This document shows positions 49,308 through 61,000 of a stretch of DNA of 64,000 bases, one piece after another. The notes under the pieces were generated by a model. That model did no database searches. It was not told the DNA's origin and saw only the letters and a list, made by a program, of their open reading frames with translations. Position 1 is the stretch's first letter. Each line of letters starts with the position of its first letter. A program made the position numbers and the translations under genes. Origin of the DNA: Brachypodium distachyon (Eukaryota; Streptophyta; Magnoliopsida; Poales; Poaceae); contig NC_016131.3 of NCBI RefSeq assembly GCF_000005505.3, positions 19,923,501 through 19,987,500 on the forward strand, in the 5' to 3' direction.

Positions 49308-52300
49308 TTTTGCTTGCCAACGCCCTGCTCTTGTACTGTACACAGCAGCATGCAGGCCGGCCAGAACTTTTTAGGCCAGCCGTACGTACGGGGCGATCCG
49401 ATACTATTATCATATACGCGTGCACGCACGAGACACAATTCGACAAGTTGGGTTCGGTGGAAGATAATTCCAGCCACGCGGGGCGCTAAAATTGGAGGAC
49501 ATGTGTATAAGATCGTGCATGGATGGCAATGGCATGCCCGTCTGTGAAAGCGAACAACCGTACGTACTTGGCCATGCATTAACTAATCGAATTAACGGTT
49601 ATTTGATATGATCGATATTGGCCATTCACCTAGCCGTAGCTTTCTTGATTAATGTACGTATATGTCGTAGTACTAGTGAACTGTGGTATGTATACATCAC
49701 GTGTACATATATACCCTTGAAAAAAGTATGTGTACACATTAGGTATTGGTTAACCTAGCTAGCTAGCCTTCTCGTTTATTTAGCCGTCGAGGTTGGGATA
49801 TACATGTATCCAGATCTCCGTTAGCTAGGCGTTAGCTAAGCTAGCTAGATACGCTGTGACGTACGCATGGAATAAGAAAGGGTTAGGTTTGCAAGGGAAG
49901 AAGCGGTCGATATGATATCATATGATTAATGATAATGTTGACTTATATCGAAGCCCGGCCTGCACATCGATCATTGTCGTGCAGACACGTACGACGAATT
50001 TGTTCTTTTATTTTTTAGGCAACGACGAGTTTGTTCTGGGGAAGCAAAGCGGGCGTGCACCAGGTCTTCCTGAGGCCGCGACTTGGCCAAGTTGGGGAAC
50101 CGTCGCTGTTCCGGAGATCTCCCCGGGTCCAACAGTAGCAGCAGCAGTACGTGTACATGTTGCTAACTGACTTGCGAAGACAGTGATTAATTAAGCAAGC
50201 TACTGTTGCTTCTGCGAGTGTTTATAAGTTGGCTAGGTGATTCGTTGGTCATCGTAGTAGTACTTAATTAGTTACCGACTTGCGGTAAGTACGTACGTGC
50301 AAGCTTATGCATCGGCAAACTTAAGCAGGATGCCGTTCACCACACGCCAAACTCTGGCCGGGCACACCTGTACTACGCACTACTACCGCGTGCACTGAAC
50401 GCACGCTAAGTTAATCTGCACCGGTGTCACGTACTAACACCTGCTTTAATTTACACGCGTACGTGTCAACGCGTGCTCGCCTAATTGCCTAGCCAACACC
50501 GCGCTTAGTAGTAGCTGGCTAAAGCGAAACTAACCATCACATAAGTGATAAATCAAGGCCGGCTAACTCATATGTGTTCGGTGTTAGCGCGCGGCAGGAC
50601 ACGTGGCCAGGCACTCGCATGGAAAAGAGACGTGTTAGGACCGAGCCCCGTACGTATACGTAGGCCGCACACGCAGGCTGGGCTGGGATGGACGGGCGTA
50701 CGTACAGGGTCAATATAAACGGTCGTTCGCCTACGTAGGCGCGCAGACGCAGGGATATCTTCTCCCCATGCTCGGTACGAGTATATCATGATCGAACCGC
50801 ATGTGGTTGCAGATTAGCAGATGGACGGGCAGGCAGCCCAGATCTCCAGGTTACACACGCGCGAGGAGACCACTCGTACGCAGGGAGAAAGAAACGAAAC
50901 AGAACACTTCACACAGAGTATGTAGCTTCACCTAGAAAATTTGACCTGGCGGGGTATGCGTGAGTGAGCCGTGATCATTATCGGGCATGGGCACACTGTT
51001 CAGCCAAGCTGCATGCGTACGGATCGCCGGCCAGGGAGAGATATATGATCGAGCGGGGCTTGTGTTTCGTTTCGTCATGCTGGTTGTCCTGCTCGCGTCA
51101 CCGCCGCATTCATGTGGGGGTGAACTCCTGATGATGGCCGGAGTATAGCTAGCTAGGACGTACACGTATGTGCCCCCCATGTCGCGCTGGCTGCTGATCC
51201 ATCACGTTGTAGTCTGTGCACCCCAGACATTGTTTTTCCTTGCTTTCTTTCACGTTCTCCCATCGACGTACGTCTACAAAAGTGCACGGGGCACTCAGCC
51301 ACTCCCTAGCTGGACACACAATATTGATATCGGGCGGGCAAGCGGAATAGATGCCGTACCATGACACGCACGCGTGCGGCGTGCTTCTTCTTGGTCTTCG
51401 TTTAAAAGAAATTAGAGCTGTCGTCCCGTCGGGGACATGTAATAGAAATTGATATGGGAAATCAGAGGTGTCAGTGGCTCAGTGCAAGAGCGCACGAGGT
51501 CCTGTGTGTGTGCTGCGATCGTGAGTCACCGTAATAACGTGCCGTCAACAGTTGGACACACGAACTACTGCCAGTTTGTTCTTAGTTAATCTGCCCCTTC
51601 ACTGTCACACAGATATAAACTTGCATGTTTAATTTGCAAACGTTAATTGCATTAGTGTAGATCAATTTTATAGATTATATAAATTCGGACCAAAATTTAC
51701 CAGTAGTATTGCCCATTCAAATGAGTAAAATTTTGAATTACAATTAGTAAATTAGTCATGCCAGAATAATCATCCTTTCATTCCTTCCGAACATCAGGCT
51801 TGCAGTAGTGTTTGCGTTGTATTCCTGCACTACTACGCCAGCAGCTCCGGGAGAGACTGCCACGGGCTAGAAGCTACACGGGAAAAGAAAAGATAGACAC
51901 GAGCGCTGCGCCGCCGAGCAGCGGGCCGTGGCATCCTGCATCGGTAACCTCAGCCGAGCCGGGACCGCTAGCGCCGGGGAAGCGTCCGCCACGCCAGCAA
52001 CCGTCGGGTCCGGCGTCCGGGGAGCTAGTGGATGATTTTTCAAGGCCGGCTGAGCGGCATGCAGGCCCACCAGAACGGGCCAGAGTTGCGGGCGGGACCC
52101 GCGCGCCGGCCTCCCAACGGTTCTTTTTCCGACCGTTTGAGGAGGCTGGAGACCACTCGCGCACCGCACACCCCTCCCTCGTCATGATCTCCTCATTGAT
52201 CCCTCTGATCAGAAAGAAGATCGCTTTAGCATTTATTATGGGCACCGTTAAAGATGGGTCACGGCCAATTAACTCCACACGATATGTGGTGCAACCTTTT

Positions 52301-52714
52301 CGTTACCAGGTTACGACCGTATTGCTGTACATGGGATGTGAACGCATCATCTGAGCCGTCTGATCCCTGGATCACGCATCGGGTTCACGCGAAACAGATA
52401 GCATGTCACAAGGGTGCAAGGTGATCAGGACGTGTCAAACCTTAACTAGCAGGTAAACAGCTACAGACTACAGTAACCAAGTAGAGTTGTAATCAGGACG
52501 GGTCGACGTCCAATGGTCGCCACCGCCCAAAGACCCAGCGGTCACGCTACTGTGTCTACAACTCCTCTTTGCTCTAGACCTTTCCACGGAAACGGAAGAA
52601 AAACGCGCAGCACACCAGAGCATCTTCGACCGTCGGGAGGCTCATCTGACGGCTGTCGCGTGACCGCCACCCCCCCCTGTGTGTACGAATATTCGGGCGC
52701 CCAAGACGCTCCCC
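49308..52714. other. Gene-poor intergenic DNA upstream of the DUF4408 gene
   Basis: The stretch is rich in GTACGTACG and CTAGCTAGCTAG strings. Open frames at 49922-50170 and 51812-52354 have no recognisable domain; the second lies in GC-rich promoter-side sequence. 51650-51780 is AT-rich. I see no gene. Confidence 0.4.
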
Positions 52715-52720
52715 TATAAA
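52715..52720 (+). promoter_or_regulatory. TATA box of the DUF4408/DUF761 gene
   Basis: TATAAA within CCCCTATAAATTGCC, 178-183 bases before the ATG at 52898. The start site would be near 52750, leaving a leader of about 150 bases. Confidence 0.65.
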
Positions 52721-52897
52721 TTGCCGCCTCGGTGCGCCGCTGCGGCCCACCTATGCTCGCTCGCTCGCTTCCGTTGATTTCTCATTTGAGCCTGGCGCTC
52801 GCAACGCACGAGCACGAACGGTGAGTTGGGGGAGAAGGAAGAGAAACGGTCGAAGGATTCGCGGGGTTGGGTTGGGGAAGCAGGCGAGGAGGACAGG

Positions 52898-54301
52898 ATG
52901 GGGTGCGGGCGGACGGTGAAGGCCGGGGCCGCGGCGGCGGCTGCGTTGGTGGTGGCAGCGGGGGTGAGGTTGGTGGGGCCGGCGGCGGCGGGGTTCGTGG
53001 CGGAGGAGATCCCGCGAGCGCAGGCGGCGGCGGCCACGTGGCTCACGCCGCCGTACCTGTACCTCGTCATCAACGCCATCATCATCTCCATCGCCGCGTC
53101 CTCGCGGTACCAGCCTACTAGACGCGCCCCCGCCTCAAGCGCCGTCGTGGGACTACCGGAGGAGGCTCCGGCCCCTGTGCTGATTTCGGCGATGGCGATG
53201 CCGGTGCCTGCGCCGGCAGTGGCCATGGCGATGGCGGCGCCCGTACCGGAGGCCGTGGCCGTGGAGGAGCCGGTGGCGAAGACTGCTCTGGTGCCGGCGC
53301 CGGAGGTGGTGGTGGAGGATGAGGAGGACTTTCTGATTTCGAGGTCTGCGTGGACTCCGCAGCGCAGGGTGGCGGAGGTTGAGGCGGCGCCGTTCGCGGA
53401 CCTGACGAACTCGAAGGAGAAGCCGCTGTCGTCAGCGCGGTTCGGCCGGAAGGCGGCCAAGCCCAGCCCAGAAGGTAACAACACAGCACTGCCTAATTCT
53501 TTGATTTACTTATTTTTTAATTCCCCAGATGTTTGGCCCAGAACAACCCAACTTTCACCAATTATTGAACAATTTGGTTGAATTCTAGCAACAGAAGAAT
53601 ATTTTAATTGAAATTCTAGGAGGAAAAAACAAATTGTTGATGGCGATTTATTTAATTCCCCGGCTTTGGGCCCAGGACAAAGTTTTACCAATTCTTGAAC
53701 ATTTTGGTTGAATTCTAGAAACGAAAACACTTTTTTTTTCTTGATGCCGATTTATTTAATACCCCAGCTGTTTGGCCCAGAACAACCCAACTTTTAACAA
53801 TCCTTGAACATTTTGGTGAATTCTAGCAAGAAAAGAGCATTTTGGTTGAATTCTAGGAACGACAAAACATTTTTGTTGATGTCGATTGGGCGTATCGTTG
53901 CAGGGAGCAGGGCGCTGCGGGTGTCACGACCGCGGAGGGAGGACACGCTGGAGAACACGTGGAAGGCCATCACGGAGGGGCGAGCACCACCGCTGGCTCG
54001 GCACCTCAAGAAGTCTGACACGTGGGACACCCGCCCTGGCCGCCGTCCGTCTGGCGGCAGCGGCGATGGCCAGGAGGTGGTTCCTCCGCCACCGGGGCCG
54101 ACTATGCGGAAGGCGGAGACGTTCAACGACGCTGCCGCGGGAGGGGGGAGGAAGGTGCGCCGCGAGCCGTCGCTGGGGCAGGACGAGCTGAACCGGCGCG
54201 TAGAGGCCTTCATCAACAAGTTCAACATGGAGATGCGGCTGCAGCGGCAGGAGTCGCTCAAGCAATACAACGAGATGGTCAGCAGCGGCGGCCATTACTG
54301 A
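52898..54301 (+). CDS. DUF4408 and DUF761 domain protein
   Basis: Two exons, 52898-53474 and 53904-54301, with phase 1 GT-AG splicing (CCAGAAG joined to GGAGCAGG), give 324 residues. The ATG at 52898 (MGCGRTVKAG) is the first in frame. The N-terminus has an Ala/Val-rich hydrophobic stretch and then WLTPPYLYLVINAIIISIAA, the DUF4408 signature and a probable membrane segment. The middle is Pro/Ala/Val-rich with acidic EDEEDFLISRS. A short TLENTWKAITEGRAPPL motif follows. The C-terminus, ELNRRVEAFINKFNMEMRLQ, is the DUF761 motif. This pairing is a known plant family of largely unknown function ('cotton fibre protein' annotations, stress-responsive members); the cell site is probably a membrane. 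The intron is a tandem repeat (see 53507-53880). The domain calls are firm; the function is unknown. Confidence 0.92.
53507..53880. repeat. Triplicated segment within the DUF4408 gene intron
   Basis: Three imperfect copies of about 115-135 bases start near 53507, 53645 and 53748. Each contains TTTAAT.CCCC.G followed by TTGGCCCAGAACAAC or a close variant, then CCTTGAACATTTTGG and TTGAATTCTAG. They make up nearly the whole 429-base intron. Confidence 0.85.
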
Positions 54302-55068
54302 AGTCTGAAGAGAGACCCCACAAGAACTCTTGGGTGGGGGAACAGCAAGCAGCAAGTTACTGGTTTCTTGTTCGGTCTTCGTATTTGGGTTTTGGTTTCT
54401 GTTTCTTCTCTGTAAGAAACGGTTCTGCGTCAATTGCTAGAAGGGGATAGTGATAGTAGTTTTGCACGAGAGATAAGCTACTCCGTAGATGATACAGATT
54501 AGTGAGGGCCTGAAGACCCCAATTTCTTTTGGGGTCCGGTCTTGTGTATTAAAATCTTTGCTTACTAAGCTGTTTCATCGCGTTTCGGCGGTTCATTGAC
54601 CTGAACTTGCTACGAAGGGCCGGCGGAGATTTGCAACGATCTTTTCTGATGCAGCGACCGAAGTGCTCTTTTGTTTCTCTTGGCACGTTAAGTTTCAGAG
54701 AAACAAAAGCAGTTTCTACGTATCAGCACCAGTTGAGGATCAAAGACAGCATCAGATATATAAATTAGTCTCCAAGCAAGGGATGTACTCCATACATAAA
54801 TCCCACTTACATGCTGTTCTTACAGTACACATACATACAGGGTACGCAACATAACCGGGTCCTACAGCACCAACCGCCTCATCTATGGTATACACGATAA
54901 CATCAACACTGAGAAATCTGTCCCCGCAATAGGAAACTAGATCTTTGGTATGGAAAGATAATAACATCTACGCTACAACCTTCAGCCCACCGCAATTCTC
55001 CATCAGTATAGACAGTTTTTAATTTGTTAACTATATAAACCCTTTTGCCAAGCCATATGCTCTCCACA
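54302..55068. other. 3' region between the convergent DUF4408 and VAL-like genes
   Basis: The 3' UTRs of both genes lie here. A near-palindromic pair CTTTTGTTTCTCTTGG and AGAGAAACAAAAGCAG occurs at 54665-54712. No gene is supported. Confidence 0.55.
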
Positions 55069-58000
55069 CTAGGTTGGATTGTCTCGGGGGAGTCTGGCTG
55101 CGCCGACCGCATTGGATTTTGGTGACTGCTCGTCTTCCCGTTCAGGCTGGATGTTCAGGTCAATCTGGTTCTTGACAGGAGAGGATGACATCCTATGGTC
55201 AACGACCATGTCTTCTGCATCATCAGGGTTTGCGTCTGCCTTCTGGGGAGAGCTAGTTGGACTGGTACTACCCAGTGGTGGGTCAGATCCAGTTTGTGGA
55301 ACCTCTTTCCTGCGAGGTTCCTCAGTGTCTTTCTCAGACAGGCGCTTCTCACGCCGAAGCATGAGTGTCTTGAAACGGCGGCGCACCGTCATACAGACAT
55401 TGCAAGTGCAAGTCTGCTTATGCTTTGGGCCCTTCCCACTAGGAGGTTGAATGCAGACAATGCATGAGCAGCCAGGGCGATGGCGGGGGTGCTTTGTAGT
55501 TGGCTGTGAAGGGAGAGATTCACCTTCACCGAGAATGGCAAGGTTTGCGAGTGTGTCCAGCCCATCCGAAACATCAATACTGTCGGGTTCTATCCTCGCT
55601 TTAGGCTTTTTTGCAGCACCTGCAAGGTCAATTAAGCAAAAACTATAATTATATGCAGTTACATCTCATTATACAAATCATGGTTACCTCCAGCATACTA
55701 AACACTTCAAGAAGAGTCCCTAACACAAGATAACCACGAGGTGTTCATGCGAACAGGGATAATTTTGAGGATATACAACCTCAACATCTACTGAGCATGA
55801 TTCTCCTGAATCCTAAAATACCATGAAAAAAAGAAATGGATAAAACAAACAATAACTGGAAGGGGACAGGCGTGTTGACAATGGCTAACATTTTCTTGAA
55901 AAACTGGGCGAGCATATTATTATAATGCAGCCAAGTACCTCGCTATACCATGTACTAAAGATTGTGATATGTTTTCATCACATGCTGTAAAACATGGAGG
56001 GGCCCACCTTTGTAGCCTACCCCCTGCAGGGTTCTTTCATCAGTAAGCTTTGCAGCATGTGGCTCTATGCAACATAGTTGTTTATAGTGGATATCTCCAA
56101 AATTGTTTGTTCTAAAAATTCACGTTCAGTGCTTCTACTTGGAAAGAACTCATGAAAATCTATATTCTGCATAGCATTGACAAATCTTTATGAGCCAACA
56201 TACCTGCTTTGATAGGAAACAGTTCTGCAAGTTCCTCAGTAGTTGCCTCTTGTGCAGATTCGCAAGAAGTCCTAGAAACGAAAACAACAATTATATGAGC
56301 AGCTCAAGTATAACGAGAAGCAAACCATTATCCCCTCAGTGCAAAATAATTACTACTATAGTTGAGCTCGATGTTGTTCATGAGACGGCACTTGGGCGAA
56401 AGTTTGGCCAGTTACTTGTGACATGAAAAAAAACATTGTACCCTGTTCTGTAGCTTCCAATATAACTACATGACTTCAAGTTGGTACACTGAACATAGAT
56501 GTAATGTTCTACATAGCCTGTAAACCTCTAATACTTGCACGACAAGCTCATCTATATCCAGAGGATTGGTTTCACCGATAGTTATTTTTCTTACAAAGCT
56601 AATCTTAAGTCACACATTGTCAACAACATCAATGGCTCGGTTTGGAGTTGTTTCCTCCATAAGTCCATATTTTGATTGCATGTGGATTGGATAGATCATA
56701 AGTATGAACAAGACAATAGTTGGAAAAGAAAAAAAAGTAGCCATAGAAAGAAAAGATAAACAATGTTGGCTTTTCTGATAACAGATCTACATGAAAGGAC
56801 CTAAACATGATTACCTATCTTTGAAGGATTAGGTGATTGTAAATTTGTAAAGATAGTACATCATTGTACATTTGTCCTATTAGCTAGTCATAGGTAAACA
56901 GTAAACACCATGAGAAAAGCAAAATGAAAAGGTATATGATGAGAAAATAATCAAGCAACATAGAACACTAGATTACCTTTCAGGATCCCATTTATTGTCA
57001 GAGCAGGTCCACTTCGAGGGCAAAAGCGCACCTACTGGCAGTTTCCGCCACTTGGAACAATCCTCACACTGAGCCCACTGATGATTCTCACTGATTAAAA
57101 AAGGAATTATGAGAAGCAAGCAGAAAAGATACTAATGCAGCGGCAAGAAGTTAACAATGTTCGCAATCGTACAGATGGAACCCAAGAGGTAAATTGTTAT
57201 AGCAGAGTAGAGTTTGACACTGTCATTTCAACACTCGTAGATACTTTTCACATACGTAATTATTACCTAGAACCTAGAACACAGAAAGAAATACTGACAG
57301 AGATATATACAACTAGATAACTATATTGAGCACTTTTGCGATAAGCATTAATTTCAATGAAAAGGAGAAGCTTCATGTGTGTCCATTTCTACACATCCAA
57401 ATCACATGGCAAAAAATTTCAGTCAGAAAACATTACCCTGATTGGTCGGTCACAAAATATGTCCTTCTCCCGAGAATTGGTGGCTCCTGCACGAGGCAAT
57501 ACAGAAACGTGTGTGAATCTTTTCATGAGAAAACAAATCATACGTATAAATAAATAGGTAAAAATTGATGTCATAATAAAGCTAGTGTAACAAAATATGT
57601 ATAAAAATTAAGGGGGTAATATGTCTTAGTATTATAAGATCACAATATACTTTTTTTCTTCCGAAACGGACAAAAGACCACAAGTGATATTGAGAAGCAG
57701 AACATACCTCATATTCCTCAAACTCATGGCCATCAACAATAACAACTGAAGGGGCCTTAAGAGGAGGGCGAAGCAATTCTTGAGCCTCCTCCCATGTTAT
57801 CTTCAATTCCATAGATTCCTCATTATCCATCCGGAACCGTTTAATTTTTGGACCAACAGAAGTTGCTTTTCTCTTGAGAGATCCAGGGGAAGAGCGAGCA
57901 GTCCCTGGCCCTTCCTTCTGTGCTACTCCACCATTTTCCACTTTGCCCACAGCTGCTTGGTCCACAGGGCTAATGTTTTTGTTCTCTGTGTTGACTTCAT

Positions 58001-61000
58001 GTGGACGTGCCACATTAACATTCACCTCTGGAGGTGCTGTGACAGCAGCATTCGCAGGCTTTGTTGGTTGTTCTTGTCGGAGTATCTAATCAACATAAGA
58101 TAACCAATATTTTGGTTAAGCAAACTATTTTGACAATTATTTATTTGATGCCCCACATAGACAATGGCATAATTATCTGACTTTAGTTGATACAAGTTGC
58201 AAGAACAAAATGCTGAGCTCAACACTAGAAAGTACAACCTGGAGACATGTCGTGTGAGCATTATAGTAATACTTCATCAGACATTCAGACAGAGAAAACA
58301 AAGAACATCCAAATGTGCAGACAACCATCCATTTAAGCATTAAAGTATAGACTGCAAGAACTCTAACAGCATTGAATTTATAAGCTTTCTTGTATGGGAG
58401 ATATAATACAACATACTGAAGTACCATTAAATACCTGTTCTTGAGTCGTTGACTTTCTGAATCCCATGATCAGCTTCCCTTCTGGATCTATTCGGCTGAA
58501 GGTCACTGAATAAATATATCACATAAACATGAGTTATACCAGCAAAACAAAATGATCACCATAAGAAAATTCAGAACATCTAAAGAAAAGAGAGTGAATA
58601 ACACATGTAGAGTGCAAAAGTACATTGCAAACTCAACTATTGGCTAAGTCCTTTTTCAACCTCACACCCCCAAATTATCTAGAACGTAGTCTCAAACTCT
58701 CAAACTCCTAATACCATCGACTTTACCCCCTTTGGCCCACTCCAAAGTGATTGCTGCGGACACGGCGGTGATTTTCACTGACAGTGCAGCCATCCCTGCC
58801 AAATCCTGCCTGAAAGCAATCGCCCTGGGCCAAATCAACTCTTAAGAGGAGTTTCACATGGCCACAGAACACGTGTGTGCTTGCGACCTACACTGCCTAA
58901 ACCTCGGCCCATTCTAACTGTTATAGAAATCCACATCCGCAGGCGCCACCATTGCATGGTAGTACTAACAAACATGAAAAAAAGTCTGAAATTCCTGAAA
59001 GCATTGCTACAAGATCTCTATCTATCATGCCATCAAATTTCAGATCCGAATTTCACCTACAGAGACAAAAGACAAATTTCACTATGAATAGTAGCACTAA
59101 GACAGAGGTGAAGCTACTCATCATTGCAGAATTTGCCCTTTTTTATTCTTGTGACATTTGTTTTGCGCTTTTTAATTGAATTCCATACCAAGCTAGATCA
59201 TCTTGCAATCTATCAACAGAAGTTATACCTATTTAGTTGTGCTACTGTGTGATGTTAGTTCGGCAGCACCACAAGGTATGGCAGCACTGGAACTCATCTC
59301 CTCTACAGGGGTACTCCGGTAGGAGTATAACACGGTACATGGTCATAAGGACGTTTGAGCAGCAACGTGGTGAAGGGTGCTTGTGTGGCAGTGGAGAGGA
59401 CGCCAGGAAGAGGGAGTAAGTATGCACTGGTTGCTTCGAGAAGGGTTGTGGACAGATAAGTAGACAAAAAGATGGAGGAGGAAGGAGGAAGACAGGGGAG
59501 AGACTGACATGAGACCCTCCATTTTTTATTTGTTGATTTGTTAGCTGATGTACACATGTGGTATTCAAATCAGTACGAACTTCTTTGGGATGGACCGAAG
59601 AGGTGGATGGTTTTAAGATCTCGAGGGTATGCTTTTAGACTGTATTGCAGCATTATTAGACAGTATTCCTTGAGCACCAGTTGTAGGTTCACATATGGGA
59701 AAAGATGCATAAAGCAAGACATTAGCAATTTAAAAATAGGATCAGGATAGGTAATATTATTAAGAAAAAGCATGAGTGGAATAGAACTTCACAGGAAAAA
59801 ACAATGAATTACGATTGCACGCCCCAATCAAATAGATAAGTATCATTAGAACATGATATTTCATCTGTAAACTATGGGTCCTATCTAATGTCAGGATGTA
59901 AAGAAATATATCCTATTGGGGTAATTATTTTATTATAATATCAGAAATAGGTAAGCACTATACCGGTAAGGCAGTTACTGGTAGGTCTCATGTTAAACTA
60001 ATATTCCAAATCTAGTCTACCCAATGTTTTGAGGACAATCCCTAAAAAAGATGTTCTTAGAACAGAATGTATACCTATATCGCCGGCTTGTAAGTGCATT
60101 GACTGAATGCAAGGTGTGACGCCCTCCAAGACATACATCCTGCTGTTATTGTTAGGCCAAAAACGGAACTGGAACACCCATTCCTTACCACTGCCATCCT
60201 GAACTTTCAAGGGAAGTCCTTCTGGCTGAGAGATTGGGGGGAAGTATGCCTATAAAAAATGATTTTCCATTATTGTGGTTCTCTAAGAGGAAATGCACAA
60301 AATAATAACAAATTAGGAACTAAACACACTTAGCATACAAAATCTGCAATACCCTACTATTATTAAGTTAAAAAACAGGTTATCCTCAGCAAGCCCCACT
60401 TTTGAATAAAACATCTCGAAAGAACATTTATAGTTTCCAATAATTCTGATAACCACCCTTCTGTCTAATTTAGTCATACATCAGGTTCATTTATCTCACG
60501 AGCTTGTTGACAACTTGGATGGCTCAAGATAATTAGCATAACAAATAAGGAGAAAAGAATTTATCGTACCGGCCCTAACAAAATCTAATCCTGCAGAATC
60601 TAAAAATAAACAAAATAAGTACAATAAGAAATAACAACTGGGTCATCAACTCACCTCAGCACATTTCTTTGGCAACACCAGGCGACCAATCCGGCCAGCA
60701 TCACTGGCACTTAACATTTTTTCGAACAAAGGAGTAATAACAGATTTCGAACTATAGAAGGGTTAAGGAGACACTTGAGAACAGACAAGAATTAGAACAA
60801 AAATGCTTGGTATATTCAAGTTACTAGTATAGAGAGGAATATATTGTCGAGAGAAAATTGCTCATAAAGATACTTAGTGCGTTTTGGATACTCTGCTGAC
60901 AAGTGTTGCAGCTCTTTGTCTGTTATTCTAGGCCAGTAGCGGGGAAGTAATTGAGATCTTGCCTTAGCATCCATTCTGGGCTTTCCATTGCGGAAATGCG

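Noticed and set aside
51475..51560. tRNA-like A-box (TGGCTCAGTGCAAGAG)
   Set aside because: No B-box (GGTTCGANNCC) at the right distance and no cloverleaf pairing could be drawn; probably chance.
51812..52354. 180-residue open frame on the + strand
   Set aside because: It starts at a TTG, lies in GC-rich promoter-side DNA, has competing frames on the other strand and no recognisable domain.
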